Of a DNA stretch of 64,000 bases, positions 1 through 9,262 are shown one piece after another; the first letter of the stretch is position 1, and the number at the start of each line of letters is the position of its first letter. Both the position numbers and the translations under genes were made by a program. The stretch lies in contig OU015523.1 of NCBI GenBank assembly GCA_907165065.1, positions 18,785,834 to 18,849,833 of the forward strand, written 5' to 3'. This DNA is from Caprimulgus europaeus (taxonomy: Eukaryota > Chordata > Aves > Caprimulgiformes > Caprimulgidae). The notes below the pieces were generated by a model that was not told the origin of the DNA, did no database searches, and was given only the letters and a program-made list of their open reading frames with translations.

Positions 1-230
1 CACCTCGAGCCCAGAAACATCAAATGAAAAGTTCCCTAGTTCATCTGTGATACTCACTGCTTTGTTTTAAAGATGAACCCTGCCTTGCTAACTTACCTGT
101 ATTATTCAATCTGGCCCACAGAAAACCAGGCAAACTACCAACTCTCAATTTGGATGCCCCCCTTTGGAGCACATCAGTGTAAAAGAAGCCGACTGTTTGT
201 ACTGCAGGTACCTCAGAGATGTGTAATACT

Positions 231-232
<2 letters not shown>

Positions 233-264
<32 letters not shown>
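233..264. repeat. Poly(T) run, 32 bp
   Basis: An uninterrupted run of 32 T. Read on the minus strand it is a poly(A) tract. I looked for a processed pseudogene or SINE body beside it and found none, so it is treated as a mononucleotide microsatellite. Its length is likely to vary between individuals and between assemblies. Confidence 0.9.
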
Positions 265-265
<1 letters not shown>

Positions 266-379
266 AGTACTGGCAAATATTCTTGGCTGGTCTGACCTGG
301 CTTAATGCTTGATGAACATGCAAAGTGCTGACATTGCTTTAACTCTACAAAGATTTCAAATGTGGCTATCTTCCAGAGG

Positions 380-441
380 AAAAAAACAAAACAAAACAAA
401 AAAACCACCCCAAAACAAAAAAAAAACCAACAAAAACCCAC
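380..441. repeat. A/C-rich low-complexity tract
   Basis: A 60-bp stretch made almost only of A and C, with units such as CAAAA and CCAAAA. It explains the lysine, asparagine and proline-rich frames that appear here in both plus-strand readings. These should not be taken as genes. Confidence 0.8.
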
Positions 442-3400
442 CAAAACCCAAGTGGAAGTGTATGAAGAGCAGAATGTGTACTCATTCTTGGTGGCAGCAA
501 ATACATGGTCTAATTTGTTGCCAGCAGAGATGCAAAATGAGATTCGGTCAGGAATTCAGAGGGCTGGACCCCTCGTTCTCTTTACATAAGCAACAAAGAG
601 GCTTTGAAATGTTTGAAACTGTTTTGTTCTTCCATGCAAACGGAAAGCACCCTATGGATGCCTATTAAGTAAAGTCTTTCCACATCTTGGCAAGTGTGTG
701 ATTTCAAGAAAAATATTTGCAAATGGATAACCTAATTCAAGTAGAAGTCAAAGACCACCTTGGAAAGAAACTTTGATGTGGCTATAAAAAGATTATATTT
801 AGGAAGGCTAGCATGGTTCTGTCACCAAAAGTTTGTACCTCCTCATATTTCTTTGCTGCTGTTAATGTAAAAAGTAATACTGGTAAGCAGAAAAGGGAAT
901 GCCCATGAAACCTTCTAGGATTAAGGCAGAATCCCTGGAAAGAACTGTCCATGCTGTTGGGTAAGCTCAGTTAGCTTCTCTCTGTTTAGCATTTATGCCC
1001 ATTTAGCAATCTCCACTGCCACAGGACAGGGATATTAGACCATCTACAAGTGTGAAACCAAGTGACAGAAAAAGTTGCTACATGGATCTTTGGTGAGATC
1101 ATCAGGAAGCCTGGAATCTTTTATTAACATGGGAATGTTGCTGTATCTTTTCCAAGGCACAGCTAACAGGCAAATTTCAAAGTCAGAACTATGAACCTGG
1201 CGAAAGGAAAAAAGATGATGGTGAGCCTAGGAAGTTGTGAAGAGGCCAGTAAGTCAATTTCTTTGAAAGCTGGCCAGCACCCTTCCAGATGAGGTGAATA
1301 GTTCAGCATCCAGATTGTGAGGAAGACAGTATGAAGACCAAGGTATAATATTTGATTGTCACTGAGTGTATGTGACCAGCAATGACAGTCAGAAGATTGC
1401 ACTGATGGGATTCAAAACCATATATACATCATCTGTCAGGGTGGGAGCACATATACAATTTCTTCTCACTTTAGCTTCTGAATACTTCTGAGAATTAGAA
1501 GAGTTATACAGGAGCTTTGAGCCTCAAAACCGGACACTTAGCACTATCCAACCTGGGATTTTTCTGCAGAGGAACATAAATATTGACACTGACCTAAGTA
1601 GGTGGGCTTATCCCACTTTGAAATACCACCAAGAAGCACTTAATTCACCCTCTAATGTATACTGTAAGGCTCCAAGCCCCTTATCTATAAACAAGCTAAT
1701 CTAAACAAAAAGAAGTTCCTCATCTGTACAGTTAAGAAAGTACCATCTAAGTATGAATGAAGCACAGCAGGGTTTTATCTGCCCACTTATGAAGGTAACA
1801 TCAGAATCCTGGTAGTGGTTCATAACACGACCTGTGTGCAACACCATGAAAATTGAGGAAACCTCTATTAGTGCTCCCTCCACACAACACTAATTCTTCA
1901 TTCAGATACCCTGTGGACAGCACTGAAGCAATCAGGTAAACTTTACCTTTCCATTACTTCTGCCAGCTCCAAGAGGTGGAAGCAAGCCCTAGCTTCAAAG
2001 AACTCAACATTAAAAGTAGACATTTCATTTCTGGTACAATCATCCAATTTCAGCAGAAGAAAGAGGGAAGTGAAAAAGTATATATACTTAATTGTATACT
2101 TTGTGTGTATACATATATACAAATATATATCTATTTCTTTTCCCTTGCAATGATAACTTCAGCGCATTCTCAAGGTGGACACATCTCTGGGGGCAAAAAT
2201 GTATTTAATCCTGTCCAGCAGATGCACAGATTTGCCTGATACAACAGAAAATGATAAAATCTGCTACGTGATTTGTATGAGTTGGGGACTCCAAGAATGG
2301 TATTGTTATAGTCAAGGGCTCAAATAACCAAAAGGAAAACAATTTCAAGTCACTACTTACCAACTCAGCAGAGCTCAAAAAATATATGATCTAAGGTGAC
2401 TTAACTGACTTAATGTTTAGGGGCTTTCTTCAACTTCTGATCCTACTGCAATCTGAGTCAACTGCACAAAGTGTCTGTTCATCTACCCTAGAGTTCCAGC
2501 ATAAACCACAACTTGTGTCATGGAAAAAGTAATTGTTGAATGTCTAGAATAGCACTTGCTGTATTACTAAATGGAAATTCTATCTGCCAATGAAACAGCA
2601 TTAAAACAAGACCCCCAGTCTGTGGTCTAGAAACAGAGGTGATATACTACAGACTGTACAATTCACAATATGTTTGTCCAACATATGCACCTGAGAAATT
2701 TACTCAAAACTTCAACATCCAGAACTGTCAGAGTAGCATCTTTCATTAAACTCACTGTACAAAAACAAGTTAATAAAAACAGAAGTCTCTCAAGAGAAAA
2801 AAATGGGCACAGCCAAGAGACTCAAAGCAAGGGCCAGAGGGAGAAAGAATGGTGGGACTCTACCCAAGCCCTGCCAAGACGCCAGAATAAAGGGCTGTTT
2901 CCTGCTAAAACAATCCATGTTTGCCAGACTTTATTGTTAGAACTCCATTATGGAAATGAATAGGATCCATTCACGCCTCAAAGATCCTTCATTTCTGTCT
3001 ACAATGACAGCTCTCTCCTGTGCAGCTACAACAGTGGCCAAAATGCACTAGAGACAAGGCATTAAGCAAGGGAGATCAGGAGAAGTCTCTCTACGACTGG
3101 AAGGTCTAATAAATCTGTGTGGAAATCTGAGTTCTCTCACACCCAGTGAAGACCCAAGAAATGTATATTCTCACTGCATCCTAACCTCCTTTCAGCTCTG
3201 AAAATTATATACAAGCTAATATTTCATTCTGGTATAGAGAACACTTCCATCACTTTATCTGAAAGATAAGCCAGTTTCCCTAGAGGATTAAACATAAGTT
3301 ACTTGGTTTTTAAAATAAAAATAAATGGCAGATTAGGAAAGACTTCCATTCCAACTTGGACACTAGAGGTTTAATCCAAAGGCTGGAACACGTTGCTAAA

Positions 3401-3503
3401 TCCTGATGATTTCAGGAGGAGCTGAGCAACTAAATAACTTTAAGTATCTGTGCCCAACAACAATAGTCAGAGGGTTAAATTCAGAAAAATACGAAAATGG
3501 GAA

Positions 3504-3740
3504 GAAGGAAGGAAGGAAGGAAGGAAGGAAGGAAGGAAGGAAGGAAGGAAGGAAGGAAGGAAGGAAGGAAGGAAGGAAGGAAGGAAGGAAGGAAGGAAGG
3601 AAGGAAGGAAGGAAGGAAGGAAGGAAGGAAGGAAGGAAGGAAGGAAGGAAGGAAGGAAGGAAGGAAGGAAGGAAGGAAGGAAGGAAGGAAGGAAGGAAGG
3701 AAGGAAGGAAGGAAGGAAGGAAGGAAGGAAGGAAGGAAGG
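3504..3740. repeat. (GGAA)n tetranucleotide microsatellite, about 59 copies
   Basis: About 237 bp of perfect GGAA/AAGG repeat with no interruption visible. Every reading frame stays open through it, giving artificial KEGR or SFLP repeats, so frames here are not proteins. The strand is pure purine with mirror symmetry, a class known to be able to form triplex DNA. GGAA is also the core recognised by ETS-family factors. The length suggests high mutability. Confidence 0.97.
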
Positions 3741-5684
3741 ATAGATTACCAATTTCTACACGAGCCACTCATATTTGGAAGGTGTTTCTCAAGTCACTTA
3801 GATCTTTCCTAAAGGTCTTGTAGATTACAACATACTGAATGACCCTATATTGACACCAGGAAACAGGATGGATCTTGGCTATCAAACAGGTATTTGCACT
3901 CCAGTTTTCTTCTCAGGGAAAAGCACTTTGCTTCAACTTCCATGCTCTCTAGAAGAAAGAGAAGCTCCACTGGGGACTGCCACGACCATAAATCCAAGGC
4001 AGGCACTTAAAAAACTCTCTGCTCATCCATCAGTCTCAGTACACGAACTGCCTGGACGGTCGTTCTGAAGTTGACCTGCTGCCGTAACTCGTGCATGTGT
4101 GCAGCTTGTTACGTGCACCTGGGGACTCGTTCCATTAACAGTTAACAAAGTGACTCCTATGTGACAGCAACAAATTCAAGATGGGAACATGGATGCTTTT
4201 AAATTGTTTGCATTTCATTCATAATGCATCTGAATGACACTAAAAATTGAGCTCTCTCTCCCACTGTAGTTTTAACTACAATCTTTGAAATCCTTAAGGA
4301 TTAGGGCCTGGTAATTTCAGTTAGTTCCTTTCTCTGGAACCCATATGGTAATTATAGCTAAAAATTTTCAAGATTAAATTTGCAATCTGGGAAAAAGCAT
4401 TTTAATGTTCCCCTCCAAAACAACTCTTCAATTTTTATCTCTTTTTCAAAGCCATCTTCATTAAAAAATATGAAACATGACCAGTCATTAACATGACTAA
4501 CAGAGTAACAATGGAGCGATCAGGTGGCTTGAATACAGAAAGAACAATACTTCATCAAAAAAATGAATAAAATTTCATCAGAGCCAACCAGTCTGAAGAT
4601 CTCTTCTTAAAGTACTGAGAATACTGGACAGAATCATTGAGGTTCACAGAGGCCTAGCAAAGTATCAGGACCAAAAAAGGACAAATGTCATTTCTGTCTC
4701 CAGAAAGACAGGAAAAGAGCAGCAGTCTGGGAGGCAGTCTGCTTAGCATCAATTCTCAGTGAACAAAAAACATCTTTTGCAATTCTTGAGAAGATAACTA
4801 GAGGAAAACAACAGCAAACCTGGATTTGTTAAGAGCATAGCATGCCAGACTAATCTAACTTTGGCCTCAAGACCCATTAGGCTGTCACAGTAGAGGAAGA
4901 TGCAGTAAAAGCGTCTTGATTTTAGCACCACTTTTGGTCATCGAGTGTAAAGCAAGCTAGAGAAACTACCTACAGGAATCTATTTGGTGGCACTTTTTCA
5001 GATATTGACTCAGGGAAACAAAGAGGAACATTCTTAAATGAGCTGCTAAGATTACCAACATGTTGGCTAAGATTCCTTGGATTTGGAGGTCTCTTACTCG
5101 AAATGGTCCTGACTAAACATTCACCAGAGATATTTTCTGTGCAGAGGTAGAAGAAGCATCCTTGGGATTGTGGGACTCAAACGAATTTTCTCTTTGTATG
5201 ACCCGAACAGTGCCTGCTACAGTTACTGTTCTGAGTTTCATTACAGCAAATCCAACTTTGAGTGTTAGGGAAAAAAAAAAAAAAAAGATCAAATTCTAGC
5301 ACCAAAGAGGAAAGAATTTTGTGTTAAAAAATACCAACCCTTGTGGCTAGAAGATGCAGTTCTGTATCACATTAAGCTAAAAGAGAAACCACTTCGCAAT
5401 GAATCAGCCTTCTCTGAAAGTTGACAAGAGATGAAGGTGGTAAGATATCAAAATGTACAGCTTAGCAACACCAATACAGCCACTGTAATAAATCAGGTGT
5501 GAAGGCCAGGGAAGGCTTACCCATCAAAGAGGGAAGAGCAGGGCAGGAGAAAAGGCAGCAAAATGAGAGGTTCATGTTTTCTTGAAAAGATGCTCTCAGG
5601 AACAAAAGCAATATAGGTATTACAACTCTAACAGTGACAACTACTTTGCTACTACAAAAGAGAAATGGTGCCAAAGATTCCTGA
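3741..5684. other. Non-coding stretch
   Basis: Ordinary AT-rich sequence with no recognisable exon, RNA gene or mobile element. The only simple repeat of note is a 16-bp A run at 5271-5286. Confidence 0.5.
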
Positions 5685-5757
5685 GCTTTCCAGGCTCCCA
5701 GCTGGAGGAAGGCCAATAACACCTAAAAGCACGTCTCCAGCTGGGAGCCTGGAGAGT
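5685..5757. repeat. Inverted repeat with 18-bp perfect arms
   Basis: The left arm, CCAGGCTCCCAGCTGGAG at 5690-5707, is the exact reverse complement of 5735-5752, with a 27-base spacer. In RNA the stem extends outward to 5685 and 5757 with two G-U pairs, giving about 23 pairs. The arms are GC-rich in an AT-rich setting. It may be a hairpin-forming transcript, the footprint of a local inverted duplication, or a small nonautonomous element. No family was recognised. Confidence 0.85.
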
Positions 5758-7721
5758 CATCTAGTGATGCACGAGACTCTACAATCAAAAGCAAGACCTT
5801 GTCATTCTTCTGCCTTCTGGTATGTCTCAAACATACTGTGTATCAGGAGCTATGTAGATCAGAGAGTCTGAAGGGGGTACGTGCAATGCTGATGAGCCTC
5901 CTCTCTGAACAAATTAGGAGAAAAAGAGATACCCTGTCCAAGAGCTTGAGTTCCCAACAGTACAGAAATGCTTCGCAGTCAGTCACTGGCATTGGCAGTA
6001 TTACTTGTAGATAAGATTTTCTTCCCTCATTGCCTAAGCACAGCGTTCCTATCTTCACTTAGATATTTTTTTTTATCAGCAGCCATTATGGTGAGGAAGA
6101 AAGGTCTGAGTTGGAGAAAAGAAAGCCTAGACAGGCTGGGATTCGACCACAGCATGATAAATCCAGCATAATGATGAACTGTGCAGTACAGTGAAGCAAA
6201 GCTGAAAACACAGAAATTACTTCGTCTAATAACTATGGCTGCATTAGCAAATGCTTAAACATCAAAACTATAAGGGTGCTTGAGCAGTATGTATCTACTG
6301 GATTGAAGACAAACACAATTCCAGCTAGAAATTTGAATATTCCTCATTAGCACACAGGAAATACACAATCTCTTCCAAGATGTCTGCCATAATAGTTGAA
6401 CTACACTGAAGTCCAGTCTGGTAACAGGAACAGCATAAATTAGGAAGCCAATTTTTCTCTTTAATTATTTTGAAGAAGCACCGAAGTACCACTTCAATTC
6501 CAGTGCAGTTCTTTCCAGATGGATGTAAGAGGGCACTTACAGTGAGAGAGGAAAGTCAGAAAAGCCTGCAGCATACTGGACTTGCAAATTTAACGTCAGA
6601 GACACAACTTAATTACTACTGTTATTTGGGAGCAGGCGATATGAAGTTATATAACCAACACTAACTTTGGGCTGCTTGTTTTTTAAATTAAATCATTTTA
6701 AGAATAATAGGAAGGAAGTACATTCTCGGACTCATTACATCTAAAGGACATCAGGTAACAGCAACCAGGTGACGAAGCAGCTGATGAGTAATCTAGATCT
6801 GATACGGCATCTTGATAAATAACTGAAATATGCCTTAATTTCTTAAATTTAACCTTAAAAATCCTAGTTCTGAAATAACTCAATTTTAACCATTCTGCAA
6901 CTTGTAGTTCACCCAGATTCACTATGACAGGCACCAACTTTTTGTGTATTAATGTATGTTTTAACTTGAAATTCTCAGAATAACAACTCCATGGTTCAGG
7001 GCAACAGAACTCAGTTGCTTCAAGGTCACAGACATCACTGAGAAAGTCACCTTTGATCTTCTATTTATGCCATTCCTCCTCACAAGCAACATGAGACACA
7101 CCTAGCCTGACACCCGTTCTGGATAAAGTGTTCCATTGTAGAAACACAGCATACCGTTCAGGATGTTGATGACAGATTAACATGAGCATCATTTTCATGA
7201 AAAAGCCAATTGTTCAGCTAAGGGAAACAAACATTCACTGAAATGATGCAACATTAGTATTATTGTGATCAGATTGTCTTAATATGTAATTCTTCCACTC
7301 ATTTTAAAAAGAAACTACAAGCTACATAAGAATTTAGATTGGTAAGGCAAATCATTTACAGGCAGAAAACTTGATGAAGGAGGTTGCCTACAAACACATG
7401 CTTGCTGAATATATTCCTACCTGACTTGGCTGATTGCTCAGGATATCCTCCCAAACCTGATCAATGCAATCACCTGCTCCTTTATTTAAATTCTGTACTA
7501 GAATGGGGGGAAGGGAGGAGAAGGCAAGTTCCTACTCCTTATGGTTACAGTGAAACTCCCAAATGCATTAAGCAAATTAAACCACTACTACACCCCACCA
7601 ACCCTGTGTAAGTACCACGGCAGAGGGGTTAACATACATTCTCTTAACTGACATTCAGACACTTATATGGCTTTTTTCCCTGCCTGAGAAGACAGGTATT
7701 TGTAGCCTGCAGGTACATTTA
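5758..7721. other. Non-coding stretch
   Basis: AT-rich with short frames only. No recognisable gene, RNA or repeat family was seen here. Confidence 0.5.
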
Positions 7722-7773
7722 GGGGTTGGACTAGATCTCTTGAGCTCCCTTCCAACCCCTACCATTCTGTGAC
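7722..7773 (+). mobile_element. CR1 LINE 3' end, short fragment
   Basis: About 50 bp matching the very 3' end of avian CR1 in sense orientation: GGGGTTGGACTAGAT, then CCCTTCCAACCCC, then ACCATTCTGTGA. CR1 copies are usually truncated at the 5' end, and this is an extreme case. It sits about 200 bp from the edge of the CpG island. Confidence 0.85.
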
Positions 7774-8212
7774 AATTTATAATAAATACTCCAAAACATC
7801 ATTTAGTTGCGTGATTTACTGAATGTTAAATAATGATTAGGGATATATTTACTGTAATTCAGTTGCTGAACACCCATTTTCATGCAAATTATTACTGCAC
7901 TTCGATAAACATTTAAAATCGGAAGATAACGCTCAGGGGAAAACGTAACGACTAACGCTGAAAACCTGAGCAATGCCCAGCGGGCACCTCAGCGCCTGAA
8001 CAGCCACTAGGACACCGACCAGGCCGCGTCCCCACACCTCACTCGCTGGCTCAGGCCTCCCTCTCTCCCGCGCCCCAAAACCCCCTGTGCCCGGCGGGGT
8101 AAGAGCCCCTGCGGCTGAGAGGCATCAGAGACAACCGGCTGCAGAGCGACCGGGACGAGGCCCAGAGAGCGGCGTCCGGGGAGCGCCCGCAGCCCATGGC
8201 GCCCGCCCCAGC

Positions 8213-8222
8213 GCGCATGCGC
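8213..8222. promoter_or_regulatory. NRF1-type palindrome, copy 1
   Basis: GCGCATGCGC, the core of the NRF1 recognition sequence. It lies downstream of the proposed minus-strand ATG, inside what would be intron 1, and about 30 bp from a GC box. It could serve a separate start site. Confidence 0.7.
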
Positions 8223-8360
8223 GGAGCCAGCCCGCCGCACGGGGGGCGGGCTGACGGCGGGGCCGGCCTCGCCCGGAGCGCGGGGCTGAGCACAAGATGG
8301 AGAGAGCGGGAGGGGACCCCGCGTCCAAGCGGGACAGGAGAAGCGTCCCAGGCCGGTTAC

Positions 8361-8414
8361 CTGGCCGAGGGTCCCGCGGTGCAGGGCCCGGATCAGACCA
8401 CTCGGTGTCGCCAT
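8361..8414 (-). CDS. Candidate first coding exon, 18 codons, protein unknown
   Basis: Seen: an ATG with G at -3 and G at +4 (GCCATGG, near-ideal Kozak context) opens a frame of exactly 18 codons, MATPSGLIRALHRGTLGQ. The frame ends at CAG with GTAACC next, a good splice donor in phase 0. The peptide has two arginines and one histidine spaced along hydrophobic residues and no acidic residue, as in the start of a mitochondrial targeting sequence. Two NRF1-type palindromes lie 58-107 bp upstream, where such factors often act in promoters of nuclear genes for mitochondrial proteins. Inferred: exon 1 of a leftward gene, probably mitochondrial. I do not recognise the protein, and no second exon was identified in the 8.3 kb to its left. 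The frame reads on past the donor to 8007, but that part is probably intron. Confidence 0.5.
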
Positions 8415-8472
8415 GGCAAGGGCGGGAAGGGGTGGGGGGGAGAGAAAACAGGGCCGAGGCCCGGAAGGATCC

Positions 8473-8482
8473 GCGCATGCGC
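8473..8482. promoter_or_regulatory. NRF1-type palindrome, copy 2
   Basis: GCGCATGCGC centred about 64 bp upstream of the proposed minus-strand ATG. This is a typical position for an NRF1 site at or just upstream of a TATA-less start. Confidence 0.75.
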
Positions 8483-8511
8483 GTTCCAGAATGCGGGGAA
8501 GCCGCTGCTGG

Positions 8512-8521
8512 GCGCATGCGC
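8512..8521. promoter_or_regulatory. NRF1-type palindrome, copy 3
   Basis: A third GCGCATGCGC, 39 bp from copy 2 start to start. The pair would face the same minus-strand promoter. Flanking bases GG and A fit the longer NRF1 consensus. Confidence 0.75.
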
Positions 8522-8560
8522 ACTCCTGGCGTAGCAGCTTGAGGGCGAGGTGGCCGGGAG

Positions 8561-8574
8561 GGGGCGGTCACGTG
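8561..8574. promoter_or_regulatory. GC box joined to a CACGTG E-box
   Basis: GGGGCGG at 8561-8567 is followed at once by TCACGTGG, whose core CACGTG is 8569-8574. This is an Sp-family site next to a USF/MYC/TFE-type E-box, a common pairing in CpG island promoters. It lies about 150 bp upstream of the minus-strand ATG. Confidence 0.65.
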
Positions 8575-8887
8575 GCAGCGGCGAGGTGGGCGGTGGCAGC
8601 GCGCGGACGTTTTGCGGGCCTGCGCGGTGCTGCGGCCGCAGGGACGGGGTTGGCGGCGGCAGCTTCTCAGCTCTGCCGTTCTGATGCTGCTAGCACCCGC
8701 GCGTCGCGTCTTGGGTCCTGCGTCATGTACGGGCTGAGCTTGGGACTGCCCTTCTCAGCAGTGTGTCCCCCCCGCCCCTCTGTGACCTCCGAGGTCTCCC
8801 CGAGCCCGGCTCCCCTCAGGCCACCTGACCGTGCCCGCGGCAGCTTTTCCACCCAGAGACCCGCAGCTTGGCCCCTGCTTCAAGATA

Positions 8888-9262
8888 CTCAAAATCACAG
8901 CAGGGTCGGGGTTGGCAGGGACCTCTGGAGATCACCCAGTCCAACCCCCTTGCCAAAGCAGGTACATCTAGAGCAGGTTGCCCAGTTCCATCCAGGGGGT
9001 TTTGAATCTCTCCAGAGAAGGAGACTCCACAGGCTCTGGGCAGCCTGTTCCAAGGCTCTGGCACCCTCACAGTAAAGAAGTTTCTCCTCATTTTCAGGGG
9101 GAACTTCCTGTGCTCTGGTTTGTGCCCCTTGCCCCTTGTCCTGTCACTAAGCATCACTGAGAAGAGTGTGGCCTCAGCTTCTCAACACCTGCCCTTTAGG
9201 TATTGATGAGTGTTGATAAGATCCCCTCAGTCTGCTCTTCTCTGAGCTAAACGGACTCACTC
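8888..9262 (-). mobile_element. CR1 LINE, 5'-truncated
   Basis: An antisense CR1 3' portion on the plus strand: the GGGGTTGGCAGGGACCTCTGG block, then CCAGTCCAACCCCC, a GGCAGCCTGTTCC stretch, and ending near GATAAGATCCCCTCAGTCTGC. The terminal repeat is degenerate (AAAATCACAG). Divergence from the other copies here suggests an older subfamily. It abuts the CpG island and points the same way as the proposed exon. Confidence 0.9.

Larger units (their letters stand above)
1..3503. other. AT-rich non-coding stretch, possible intron
   Basis: No coding region is recognisable on either strand. The open frames are short, begin at random ATGs and have no family signature. Only simple repeats stand out: the T run near 250, the A/C-rich tract near 400 and TA/TG-rich DNA at about 2081-2133. 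If the minus-strand exon at 8.4 kb is real, its transcript would run through here, so intron is a reasonable inference but nothing more. Confidence 0.5.
7975..8845. promoter_or_regulatory. CpG island promoter
   Basis: The only CpG-dense block in the window, rising abruptly from AT-rich DNA near 7.95 kb and ending where a CR1 copy begins. It carries three GCGCATGCGC palindromes, GC boxes at 8243-8250 and 8561-8567, and a CACGTG at 8569-8574. No TATA box is obvious, as expected for a broad housekeeping-type promoter. A minus-strand start exon is supported at 8361-8414. Bidirectional output is possible, but no plus-strand exon could be defined. Confidence 0.85.

Noticed and set aside
3396-3823. 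Open frames of 95-120 codons on both strands across the microsatellite
   Set aside because: A tetranucleotide repeat has no stop in these frames. The KEGR and SFLP repeats are translations of GGAA/TTCC.
6110-6175. Possible tRNA because of a GATTCGAC-like T-loop
   Set aside because: No matching A-box or acceptor stem could be formed around it.
8090-8105. Plus-strand donor GGGGTAAGAG
   Set aside because: A good donor match, but no credible exon or start was found to its left.
8007-9075. Long GC-rich frames in the CpG island (up to 220 codons)
   Set aside because: Stops are rare in CpG-rich DNA. The 220-codon plus frame runs into CR1 and the others have no recognisable domain. Only the 18-codon exon has start and splice support.
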